In this document: in pieces, positions 25,803 to 32,961 of the stretch
Layout of the letters: each line of letters begins with the position of its first letter
How positions within the stretch are numbered: position 1 is the first letter of the stretch
Source of the DNA: Trebonia sp036501515
GTDB lineage: Bacteria; Actinomycetota; Actinomycetes; Streptosporangiales; Streptosporangiaceae
Assembly (NCBI GenBank): GCA_036501515.1
Contig: DASYAD010000389.1
Location: forward strand, 62,001-126,000
DNA: 64,000 nucleotides
Direction: 5' to 3'
The notes under the pieces: model-generated
What the model saw: only the letters and a program-made list of their open reading frames with translations
The model's database searches: none
What the model was told of the DNA's origin: nothing
Translations under genes and position numbers: made by a program

Positions 25803-26335
25803 ATCCGGTAGAACTGTCCGGCCGGCTGGTCAACCTGCGGGAACTGAACGACGCGGACGCGCCCGCGCTGCACGCCGTGTACGGCAATCCCGACGTGTGC
25901 CAGTACATGTCATTCACGCCGCGCACTGTCGAGCAGTGCGCCGCGATTATCGCTGCGGCACGCAAGGACGCGGAAACCGCCCCTCGGCAGGTCTACATGC
26001 TCGCTGTCTGCGGGGACGGCACCGAGCTGATCGGGGCCGCGCGCCTCGGCCTCGGCGAGTGGAAAAGCGCGCAGTTCGGCATCGCCCTGCGGCCTGACCA
26101 GTGGGGAAACGGCCGGGGCACGGAAACCGTGCGACTGCTGCTCCAACTGGGATTCCGCGACTTCGGCCTGCACCGTATCTGGGGCGCGCGCAGCCCCAGG
26201 AACTACGCCTCAGGCCGCCTCATGGCAGCGGCCGGAATGACCGAAGACGGGACGATCCGCAGCCACGTACCGCGCCACGGGGTGTGGGACGATTCCGCTA
26301 CCGCCTCCATCCTTGAAAACGAGTTCACCGGGTAA
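25799..26335 (+). CDS. GNAT-family N-acetyltransferase (RimJ/RimL type)
   Basis: Acetyl-CoA-dependent acetyltransferase of 178 residues. 'GRLVNLRELNDADAPALHAVYGNPDV' is the RimJ/RimL N-terminal pattern. 'IALRPDQWGNGRGTETVRLLLQLGF' holds the acetyl-CoA pyrophosphate loop (Q/R-x-x-G-x-G/A) as QWGNGRG. 'LHRIWGARSPRNYASGRLMAAAGM' is the usual C-terminal block. GTG 25799 is chosen because it overlaps the previous stop and homology begins immediately. The substrate is unknown; antibiotic or peptide N-termini are possible. Confidence 0.85.
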   Translation: MNPVELSGRLVNLRELNDADAPALHAVYGNPDVCQYMSFTPRTVEQCAAIIAAARKDAETAPRQVYMLAVCGDGTELIGAARLGLGEWKSAQFGIALRPDQWGNGRGTETVRLLLQLGFRDFGLHRIWGARSPRNYASGRLMAAAGMTEDGTIRSHVPRHGVWDDSATASILENEFTG

Positions 26336-26365
26336 GCCGCACTGCGGACCGAAACAGGGCGCGCG

Positions 26366-26448
26366 CCTCGTCCCCCGTGATCGTCCCTTCATCCCTCCCT
26401 CGCGCGCGTCTGCACGTACGGGAGGGACGGGGGGACGAAGGGACGAGG
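26366..26448. repeat. Large imperfect inverted repeat of GGGACG-type units
   Basis: Left arm from 26366 (CCTCGTCCC... to CCCTCCC near 26399) and right arm from 26420 (GGGAGGGAC... to GGGACGAGG at 26448) are roughly complementary over about 29-34 bases with a 20-base centre. The arms are built of GGGACG/CGTCCC units. It sits between the convergent GNAT gene and the recombinase relic, so it could be a bidirectional terminator or an old origin/attachment structure. Confidence 0.5.
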
Positions 26449-26487
26449 CTCATCCGGGGCAACCGCCAGTAAGCCTCTGCCCGTTTG

Positions 26488-27124
26488 CTAGCGCCGGAAG
26501 CACAGCCCGTTGCCGAGGTTCACGATCCCGCCCGCCTCTCCTGCGCTTTTTGAGCCGGCCGTCCCGATGGTTATTGCCCATTGCCCGTCGTGGCGGGTGA
26601 GGGTCATTCCCCATGCCGCTTTGACCGCGCGGGCCATCCCGCGCCTTACGGTGTCGTCCCCGTCATTCCACATCTGGGCCACGGTCTGCCCCGTCGGCGC
26701 ATAGTCGAAGGAATCGGGAATGACCGCGAATCCCCCGATGCGCGCCTTGACGGCCTTGCGCTGCGCGACTAGCGCGTCCAGCTCGGCATCGTCTTCGGTG
26801 GCGGAAAGCCGCGCCTGTATCTTGCGCAGCTCGGCGTTCAGCGCGTCCAGCTCGTGAGCGTTTCCCGCTGGAACGCGAGAACATCTGTCGTGTCGCTGGC
26901 GAACATTCCGCTGATCAGGTCGGTGACGGGCCGACCAGGCGAGCCATCTGCGCCCACTGGTCGGGATCGCGGTCAAGGCGGGAAGAGTCGGTCACGATGA
27001 CCGTGTCGCCTGGGCGAAGGGACGCGGTCAGGGTCTCGATCGCGTCAACCTGCTCACCTTTGGAGGCCGAAGCTGCCTTGGTGTCAGTCTGAACGATCAC
27101 CGCAGACGGGGACGCCTTGAGGAT
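26488..27124 (-). pseudogene. Broken site-specific recombinase (probable serine recombinase)
   Basis: Three reading frames must be joined. The 5' part has 'TDTKAASASKGEQVDAIETLTASLRPGDTVIVTDSSRLDRDP', like the resolvase catalytic-domain region up to the S-R-L-D-R motif. A middle part in another frame reads 'VTDLISGMFASDTTDVLAFQRETLT'. The 3' part (in frame to 26488) is a coiled coil 'ELDALNAELRKIQARLSATEDDAELDALVAQRKAVKARI' plus a C-terminal 'APTGQTVAQMWNDGDDTVRRGMARAVK' domain. The N-terminal catalytic Ser region is cut off at the insertion edge (about 27124). At least two frameshifts lie near 26870 and 26930. It is inactive; the serine-recombinase identity is likely but not certain. Confidence 0.55.
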
Positions 27125-27466
27125 GTCCTTCTCGGGATCTTGCACCTGCTCGCCGATGCCGACAACCCGGCCGAGATCGTCGCGACGCTGCTGGGCGCCC
27201 TGCCGTCGGGCAGCTACCTCGTCGCCTCGCACCTGACGATGGAGCACGACAGGGAACGGACGGCGGCCGGGCAGGCCGTGATGCGCGACGCCGGGATCAC
27301 CATGCAGAAGCATGACTCCGACGTTTTCGCGGACATCGCGTTCAGCGGCCTTGACCTCGTTCCGCCGGGTGTGGTGCTGGTGTCGGAGTGGCGGCCGACG
27401 GGCAACCAGCCGCGTCCGACGCCGGTCGAGGTCAGCATTTACGGCGGCGTGGCCCGCAAGCCGTAA
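27125..27466 (+). pseudogene. SAV2177/DUF574-family methyltransferase, 3' fragment
   Basis: The frame reads 'VLLGILHLLADADNPAEIVATLLGALPSGSYLVASHLT', then 'ITMQKHDSDVFADIAFSGLDLVPPGVVLVSEWRP' and ends 'YGGVARKP'. This is the conserved C-terminal ~110 residues of DUF574 methyltransferases. It lacks the N-terminal SAM-binding half, which lies at 22840-23202 on the same strand. TTG 27140 is not a credible native start because homology continues upstream to 27125. Confidence 0.82.
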
Positions 27467-27488
27467 CGCCGCAACCCGTAACGCCCCG

Positions 27489-28679
27489 TCACGCCTGCCA
27501 GATGCGGGACGAGGCCAGGGCGGCGCCCTCGGCCAGCGCCGCCAGCTTGGCCCAGCCGAGCTCGGGGTGAATGCGGGAGCCGAAGCCGCAGTCGGCTCCG
27601 GCGATCACGTTCTCCGCGCCGAGCCGGTCGGTGTAGCGGGTGATCCGCTCGGCGACCAGTTCCGGGTGCTCGATGATGTTGGTCGAGTGGGTCACCACGC
27701 CGGGAATGAGGATCTTCCCGTCCGGGAGCTTGACGTCCTCCCACAGGTGGTACTCGTGCTCGTGCCGCGAGTTGGCCGCCTCGACCAGGTACGCCCCGGC
27801 GTTGACGTCCAGCATGATGTCGGCGATGTCCGCCAGCGGGACGTCGTTGGCGTGCGGGCCGTGCCAGCTGCCCCAGCACAGGTGATAGCGGACCCGGTCG
27901 GCGGGCAGGCCGTCGAGCGCGTGGTTGAGCACGTCGATGCTGGCGGCGGCGTAGCGGCGGTAGGAGTCCATGTCGTAGGCAGGGTTGCGGTCCCAGTTGG
28001 CCGGCACCCACGCGTCGTCTACCTGCAGGATGAACCCCGCGTCGACGATGGCCCGGTACTCCTCGCGCAGCACGCCGGCCAGCGCCCGCAGCAGCTCGTC
28101 CTCGCTGCCGTAGTACTCGTTCTCCAGCGCGACCACGATGCTGGCCGGGGCCACGGCTGGCAGGAACGCCTCCCGGCCGGGAGCACCGGGCGCACCGGGA
28201 TCGCCAAGAGAGGCCAGCGCCGCCGTCAGGTTGGCGATGTCCCGCTGGACGGTCTCCGGCCGGTAGCACAGCGGCCCGGTGACGACCGGCTGGGTCAGCA
28301 TCGGGGTGAAGAAGTTGCTGTCCTCCGTGTAACCGAACAGCGTCGCGTTGCCGTCGGCCCACGCGTAGAAGCCGGGGAACTGCTCGCGGTCGCGGCCCTT
28401 GAAGACCGGGTTGCGCGACAGTGACTTGTCGCGGGCCTCGATGCCGTCGAGCCGGTCGACGACGTACCGGCTCCACATGGTCTTGCCGAACTCGCCGTCG
28501 TCGACGATGTCGATCCCGGTGTCCACCTGCTGCCGCACCACGCCGGCGACGCCGGCCCGCAGCTCGTCGGGCACGCCGGCCGCCCACTGGCCGTGGGCGG
28601 CCATCGCCTTCGACAGTTCGGGCGGCCGCTGCAGCGCCCCGACGTGGGTGGTCAGGATCCTGTCGGTGCTCCGTCGCAT
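27489..28679 (-). CDS. Cobalamin-independent methionine synthase II-family protein, copy 2
   Basis: 396-residue paralogue of the protein at 21349-22554, with the same landmarks: 'TTHVGALQRPPEL', zinc ligands in 'RYHLCWGSWHGPHAND', 'YLVEAANSRHEHEYHLWEDVKLPDGKILIPGVVTHSTNIIEHPE' and distal Cys in 'IAGADCGFGSRIHPELGW'. The two proteins look about half identical by eye. It lacks the downstream hydrolase of copy 1. The ATG at 28679 follows a GC-rich leader. The substrate is unknown; being a pair around the methyltransferase gene suggests a former one-carbon or thiol-alkyl cluster. Confidence 0.8.
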   Translation of the reverse strand: MRRSTDRILTTHVGALQRPPELSKAMAAHGQWAAGVPDELRAGVAGVVRQQVDTGIDIVDDGEFGKTMWSRYVVDRLDGIEARDKSLSRNPVFKGRDREQFPGFYAWADGNATLFGYTEDSNFFTPMLTQPVVTGPLCYRPETVQRDIANLTAALASLGDPGAPGAPGREAFLPAVAPASIVVALENEYYGSEDELLRALAGVLREEYRAIVDAGFILQVDDAWVPANWDRNPAYDMDSYRRYAAASIDVLNHALDGLPADRVRYHLCWGSWHGPHANDVPLADIADIMLDVNAGAYLVEAANSRHEHEYHLWEDVKLPDGKILIPGVVTHSTNIIEHPELVAERITRYTDRLGAENVIAGADCGFGSRIHPELGWAKLAALAEGAALASSRIWQA

Positions 28680-28721
28680 CCGCGTGCCCCTCGTCGTCGG
28701 CGCTGCTGTCCGAAGCCGACC

Positions 28722-29024
28722 CTAGTCCTCGTAGCGGGTCGGCGGGAACGGGTCCTTCTCGCTCGGCTGGCGGAACTCGCCCTTGTCGATCTGGCGCAGC
28801 AGCTCGGCCCGTTCCTCTTCGTACGCCTCGTCGTTGCGCGGGTCCGTCTCCGGCGGCGTGTCGGTCGCGGGCGGCACCTCGTCGGGGTTGTAGGCGTCGA
28901 TTCCGGCTTCGACCCGCTCGTCCTCGGCCAGCTCAGCGAGCTTGTCGTCGTCGAGGCGCTGCGCGGCGCCGCCGTGCTGGCGCCGGTCCCGGTGGAACTC
29001 TGCGGGAAAGTCGTCCTGGCTCAT
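28722..29024 (-). CDS. Small acidic hypothetical protein
   Basis: 100-residue, highly charged and Pro-rich protein with 'AGIDAYNPDEVPPATDTPPETDPRNDEAYEEERAELLRQ' and ending 'EKDPFPPTRYED'. This pattern is common among uncharacterised actinobacterial proteins. No transmembrane segment or catalytic motif; probably largely disordered. ATG 29024 is chosen because AAAGGAGAG lies 6-14 bases upstream; a longer open frame to 29927 is a shadow of the neighbouring membrane-protein gene. Confidence 0.65.
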   Translation of the reverse strand: MSQDDFPAEFHRDRRQHGGAAQRLDDDKLAELAEDERVEAGIDAYNPDEVPPATDTPPETDPRNDEAYEEERAELLRQIDKGEFRQPSEKDPFPPTRYED

Positions 29025-29107
29025 CACACTCTCCTTTACCGCTCGTCTACCTTCTGATCCCATCCAGCATGCCACGGCCGAAACCGGGGCAAGCGGCCGG
29101 TGACGTG

Positions 29108-29797
29108 TCAGGCCTGCCCGAACCGCACCCGCAGGCCGGAGCGGCGCAGCATCCTGACGAACCACAGCACGGACGCGCCGGTGCCCGCGGCCACGCCGAC
29201 GACGGTCACCACGGTGGTGAGCAGGAGGAAGACGGTGGCGGGCTCCAGCACAAGCAGCGCCCCGAGCCCGATCGTCGAGGCCGCGAAGATCCCGGCCCAG
29301 AGCCAGGTCACCCCGCGGAAGAAGCTGTCGAGGCCGGCATGCGCGGCCGCTGGCAGGCGCAGCGCCACCACCTCGGCCGCCAGTTGCGCGACCAGCGGCC
29401 GCCCGGTCGGCGCGGTCCGCGCGAACAAGATGCACAGGGCCAGGTTGGCGACCGGGAACTGCAGCAGGAAGAGCAGCGTGCTGCCGGTGGCGATGACCAG
29501 GACCGTCTGCAGCGTGAGGACCAGGCCGGAGATCAGCAGCAGGCCGGGAATCTTGCCGGTCAGCAGCTTCCTGGCGACGGCCGTCAGCCAGATCACCGCG
29601 GTGGCGGCGATCATGCCCGCCCCCTGGCCGCCGCCGATCCGCTCGCCGGCGAGGTAGCCGATGACCGGCAGGCCGAGCGACTCGGCGAGGTTCCAGCCCG
29701 CCGTTAGCGCGAGCTGGGCGGGTGCGGGCAGCTGAAGGTAACCAGCCAGCGGGACGTCCGCGGCAGGCTCGTGCCTGGCACGCCATCGCAGCCTCAT
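29108..29797 (-). CDS. VC0807/DUF3159-like integral membrane protein
   Basis: About 229 residues with five or six hydrophobic segments ('AGMIAATAVIWLTAVARKLL', 'IPGLLLISGLVLTLQTVLVI', 'TWLWAGIFAASTIGLGALLV', 'VFLLLTTVVTVVGVAAGTGASV'). The pattern resembles the VC0807 family, distantly similar to intracellular septation protein A. ATG 29797 has AGGAAGGAG just upstream. Function unknown. It is co-directional with the ABC exporter upstream and the small acidic gene downstream. Confidence 0.65.
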   Translation of the reverse strand: MRLRWRARHEPAADVPLAGYLQLPAPAQLALTAGWNLAESLGLPVIGYLAGERIGGGQGAGMIAATAVIWLTAVARKLLTGKIPGLLLISGLVLTLQTVLVIATGSTLLFLLQFPVANLALCILFARTAPTGRPLVAQLAAEVVALRLPAAAHAGLDSFFRGVTWLWAGIFAASTIGLGALLVLEPATVFLLLTTVVTVVGVAAGTGASVLWFVRMLRRSGLRVRFGQA

Positions 29798-29930
29798 GAG
29801 GCTCCTTCCTCGTCCCGGCACCAGCCGGGCGGCGGACCATCCCGGCATTGGGTTGGTCACCGACCGGCTTCTTCCCGCGTCCTCCCGATCCATGCACACC
29901 GGACGGGTGGTCTAACGCCGGCCGCATAGG

Positions 29931-31706
29931 TCACGCGGCAGCAGCCTCGACCAGGTCGGCGTCGCGGCTGACCAGGGCGGCGTAATGGCCGCCGAGGGCC
30001 AGCAGTTCGCTGTGCGTGCCCCGCTCGGCGATCTGCCCGTGGTCGAGGACGAGGATCTCGTCGGCGTCCCGGATGGTCGACAGCCGGTGCGCGATGGTGA
30101 TCGTGGTGCGGCCCGCGCTGGCCGCGTCGATGGCCTCCTGCACGGCCTGCTCAGTCTGCGTGTCGAGGGCGCTGGTGGCCTCGTCGAGCACCAGGACGGG
30201 CGGGTCGCGCAGCACGGCCCTGGCGATGGCCAGGCGCTGCTTCTCGCCGCCGGAGAACCGGTAGCCGCGTTCGCCTACCACGGTGTCGTAGCCGTCCGGC
30301 AGTGACATCAGGTGCTCGTGGATGTGCGCGACCTTGGCCGCCGCGACGATCTCCTCGTCGGTGGCGGACGGCTTGGCGAACCGCAGGTTATCGGCCACCG
30401 AGGCGTGGAACAGGTAGGTCTCCTGCGCGACGACGCCGACCGCGCCGGCGAGGGCGTCGAAGGACAGGTCGCGCACGTCGATGCCGTCGATCGTCACGCT
30501 GCCCGCCGTCACGTCGTACAGGCGCGGAATCAGGTAGCTGAGGGTGGTCTTGCCCGAGCCGGTCTCGCCGACGATCGCGAGCGAGCGCCCGGCGGGGACG
30601 GTCACATCGATATTCCGCAAGGTAGCGGCGGAAGCGGGACCGCCGTAGCTGAAGCCCACGTCGTTGAGCCTGACCTCGCCGCGCACCGTGGCCGGCGTGA
30701 CCGGGTGGGGCGCCTCGGCGATGTCGACCGGCAGGTCAAGGTACTCGAAGATGCGGCCGAACAGCTCAAGCGAGCTCTGGATGTCCACCCCGGTGCTCAG
30801 CAGCTGGACGGCGGGCCGGAACAGCGCCGACTGCAGGGTGGTGAACGCGACCAGCGTGCCGATCGAGATCGCCATCTGGTCGCCGTGGCCGGTCAGGCCC
30901 GTGACCCAGTAGATCACCGCGGGCATGGCCGACATGACGATCTGGATCGTCGACTGGCGCCAGCGCCCGGCCATGCTTGAGCTGACCTCGAGGTCGGACA
31001 GCTTGGCCGACTCGCCGGAGAAAGAGCTGGCCAGCGACGCGGACCGGCCCATGGTGTGGCCGAGCAGGATGCCGCTGACCGACAGCGACTCCTGGACGAT
31101 GGACGACAGCACGGCCAGCTGGCGCTGCCGGTCACGGGTGATACGGCGGCGCTCGGTGCCGACCTTGCGGCTCACCCACACGAAGAAGGGCAGCATGACC
31201 AGCGATGCGATGGTCAGCCGCCAGTCGAGGACGACCATCGCGATGACGGTGGCGATCACGGTCGTCGCGTTGGAGACGAGCGTGGTGGCGGTGGTGGTGA
31301 CGGTCGCCTGCATGCCGCCGATGTCGTTGGCGATGCGGGACTGCACCTCGCCGGTCCGGGTCCTGGTGAAGAAGGCGAGCGACATGCGCTGCAAGTGCGA
31401 GTAGACGGCCGTGCGGAGGTCGTGCATGACCCGCTGGCCGATCCTGGTCGACACGTACGTCTGGGACACGCTGAAGGAGCTGTTGAGGACCGCGACGACG
31501 ATCATCGCGATCGCGAGCACGCTCAGCAGGCCGGTCCTGCCCTGGGGGAGCGCGGTATCGATGACCGCGCGGATGAGGAACGGGTTAACGAGGGATACGA
31601 GAGACGAGGCGCCGACGAGCACGGCGACGAAGAGCAGGCTCCAGCGGTACGGGCGGAAGAGCGCCGCGATACGGCGGAGCGGAACACGGGGATTGGCGGT
31701 ACCCAA
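29931..31706 (-). CDS. ABC exporter, fused permease/ATPase
   Basis: 591-residue half-transporter of the MsbA/BmrA/LmrA type that works as a dimer exporting a lipid, drug or metabolite. An N-terminal six-helix transmembrane domain (about residues 15-320) is followed by an ATPase domain with Walker A 'VGETGSGKTTLS', signature 'FSGGEKQRLAIARA', Walker B 'VLVLDEATSALD' and an H-loop in 'TITIAHRLSTI'. The start is TTG 31706, supported by AGGAGG six bases upstream. It is divergent from a MarR gene with an inverted repeat in the shared promoter, suggesting drug-inducible control. Confidence 0.92.
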   Translation of the reverse strand: MGTANPRVPLRRIAALFRPYRWSLLFVAVLVGASSLVSLVNPFLIRAVIDTALPQGRTGLLSVLAIAMIVVAVLNSSFSVSQTYVSTRIGQRVMHDLRTAVYSHLQRMSLAFFTRTRTGEVQSRIANDIGGMQATVTTTATTLVSNATTVIATVIAMVVLDWRLTIASLVMLPFFVWVSRKVGTERRRITRDRQRQLAVLSSIVQESLSVSGILLGHTMGRSASLASSFSGESAKLSDLEVSSSMAGRWRQSTIQIVMSAMPAVIYWVTGLTGHGDQMAISIGTLVAFTTLQSALFRPAVQLLSTGVDIQSSLELFGRIFEYLDLPVDIAEAPHPVTPATVRGEVRLNDVGFSYGGPASAATLRNIDVTVPAGRSLAIVGETGSGKTTLSYLIPRLYDVTAGSVTIDGIDVRDLSFDALAGAVGVVAQETYLFHASVADNLRFAKPSATDEEIVAAAKVAHIHEHLMSLPDGYDTVVGERGYRFSGGEKQRLAIARAVLRDPPVLVLDEATSALDTQTEQAVQEAIDAASAGRTTITIAHRLSTIRDADEILVLDHGQIAERGTHSELLALGGHYAALVSRDADLVEAAAA

Positions 31707-31734
31707 TAAAGCCTCCTGAAACAGATTAGTGATA

Positions 31735-31753
31735 TACGCTCAAACAGAGTGTA
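31735..31753. promoter_or_regulatory. Candidate MarR operator between exporter and marR
   Basis: TACGCTC-aaaca-GAGTGTA is an inverted repeat with one mismatch in a locally AT-rich 100-base divergent intergenic region. Position and symmetry suit MarR-type autoregulation and repression of the exporter. Confidence 0.55.
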
Positions 31754-31806
31754 GCTCATAATTGTTCCCGGCTCAGTATGAGCACGGCTCCTGGTACCGT
31801 GGAAGC

Positions 31807-32247
31807 ATGGGCGACGAGGACCCGGTGCAGGCAGAGAGCGCGGTGCGGCTGGCCGACCTGCTGCACGGGCTGACCAGGCGGCTGCGCCGGTCGCAGACCG
31901 ACGGGATGGCACCGCTCGGCCTCACGCCCGCCCAGGGACGCGCGCTGCGGCTGATCGCCCGCAGCGAGGAGCCGCTGCGGATGACCGAGCTGGCCGACCA
32001 GCTGGGGATCGTACCGCGGTCGGTCACCACCGTGGTCGACGCGCTCGAGGAGGCCGGCCTGGTGCACCGTGAGATCGACCCGCGCAACCGCCGCGCGATC
32101 CTGCTGCGCCTGACCGCCGAGGGCGGCACCGTCCGCGACCAGCTGCGGGACGCCAGGCGGCAGGCCGCAGAAGCGCTGTTCGCGCCGCTTTCTGACGCGG
32201 ACCGCAAGACCCTGGGCGAGCTGCTCGCCCGCCTCGACCAAGGCTGA
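31807..32247 (+). CDS. MarR-family transcriptional regulator
   Basis: 146-residue winged-helix repressor: 'LTPAQGRALRLIARSEEPLRMTELADQLGIVPRSVTTVVDALEEAGLVHREIDPRNRRAILLRLTAEG' contains the recognition helix and the D-x-R-x-R wing. ATG 31807 is preferred; the upstream in-frame extension to 31762 lies in the putative operator/promoter. Divergent from the ABC exporter, it most likely controls it. Confidence 0.88.
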   Translation: MGDEDPVQAESAVRLADLLHGLTRRLRRSQTDGMAPLGLTPAQGRALRLIARSEEPLRMTELADQLGIVPRSVTTVVDALEEAGLVHREIDPRNRRAILLRLTAEGGTVRDQLRDARRQAAEALFAPLSDADRKTLGELLARLDQG

Positions 32248-32358
32248 GAGAAAAAGTGATACAGAACGGGAGCGGGCTCATCCCGGTCGCCCGGGTTTAA
32301 TCCCGCGGCCGGGTGACGATATAGCCGCCGTGGCTAGCTTCATTTCGCCGGATCTGTC

Positions 32359-32961
32359 ATGACCTGGCAAGCTCAGGAACCCGCTGACCTTATCGCCCGG
32401 CTTGGGCGCCACTGGGGCTGGGTGCTCGCCTACGGCGTGCTCACCCTGCTCGCGGGCATCGCCGTGATCGCCTGGCCAGGTGAGACCCTGCTGGTGATCG
32501 CCGTGCTGTTCGGCGTGCAGCTCATCGTCTCGGGGATCTTCCGTTTCGTCTCCGCGCTCGCGTCCGAGGACCAGACGGCGGGCAGCCGGGTGCTGCTCGC
32601 GCTGCTCGGCGTGCTGTCGGTGATCATCGGCCTGTGGGCGGTCCGCCACGTGCTGATCACCTTGCTGGCGCTGACGGTCTTCCTCGGCATCTTCTGGATC
32701 GTCAACGGCGTCATCGAGATCTTCACCGCGCTCGCGCACCGGGAGATGCAGGGCCGCGGATGGACGACCTTGATGGGGGTGCTGAGCATCATCGCGGGGC
32801 TCATCGTGCTGGCCTATCCCGGGCTGAGCCTGCTCGGCCTGGCCGTCATTCTCGGCATATGGCTGATCGTCTTCGGGATCATGGAGCTGATGGCCGCTTT
32901 CCGGCTCCGCTCGGTCGCGTTAAGGCGCCGGCTAGGCGGCCGCCAGCAGGTCGAGCGATAG
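32359..32961 (+). CDS. HdeD/DUF308-family membrane protein
   Basis: 200-residue inner-membrane protein with six predicted helices in three hairpins. Repeated 'GVLTLLAGIAVIAWPGETLLVIAVLFGVQLIVSGIFRF', 'GVLSVIIGLWAV' and 'GVLSIIAGLIVLAYPGLSLLGLAVILGIWLIVFGIMEL' segments are the DUF308 repeats seen in HdeD acid-resistance proteins. Function in actinobacteria unknown. The 3' end overlaps the convergent SDR gene by 30 bases. Confidence 0.85.
   Translation: MTWQAQEPADLIARLGRHWGWVLAYGVLTLLAGIAVIAWPGETLLVIAVLFGVQLIVSGIFRFVSALASEDQTAGSRVLLALLGVLSVIIGLWAVRHVLITLLALTVFLGIFWIVNGVIEIFTALAHREMQGRGWTTLMGVLSIIAGLIVLAYPGLSLLGLAVILGIWLIVFGIMELMAAFRLRSVALRRRLGGRQQVER

Larger units (their letters stand above)
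23203..27124. mobile_element. About 3.9-kb insertion splitting the DUF574 methyltransferase gene
   Basis: The boundaries are set by where DUF574 homology ends (about 23202) and resumes (about 27125). Contents: TauD-like dioxygenase, NUDIX hydrolase, a small ICE-type ORF, an XRE-regulator C-terminal fragment, GNAT acetyltransferase, a large imperfect inverted repeat, and a broken probable serine recombinase reading inward from the right edge. This is typical debris of an actinobacterial integrative element. No clear att direct repeat is visible and some target DNA is missing, so later deletion is likely. Confidence 0.65.
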
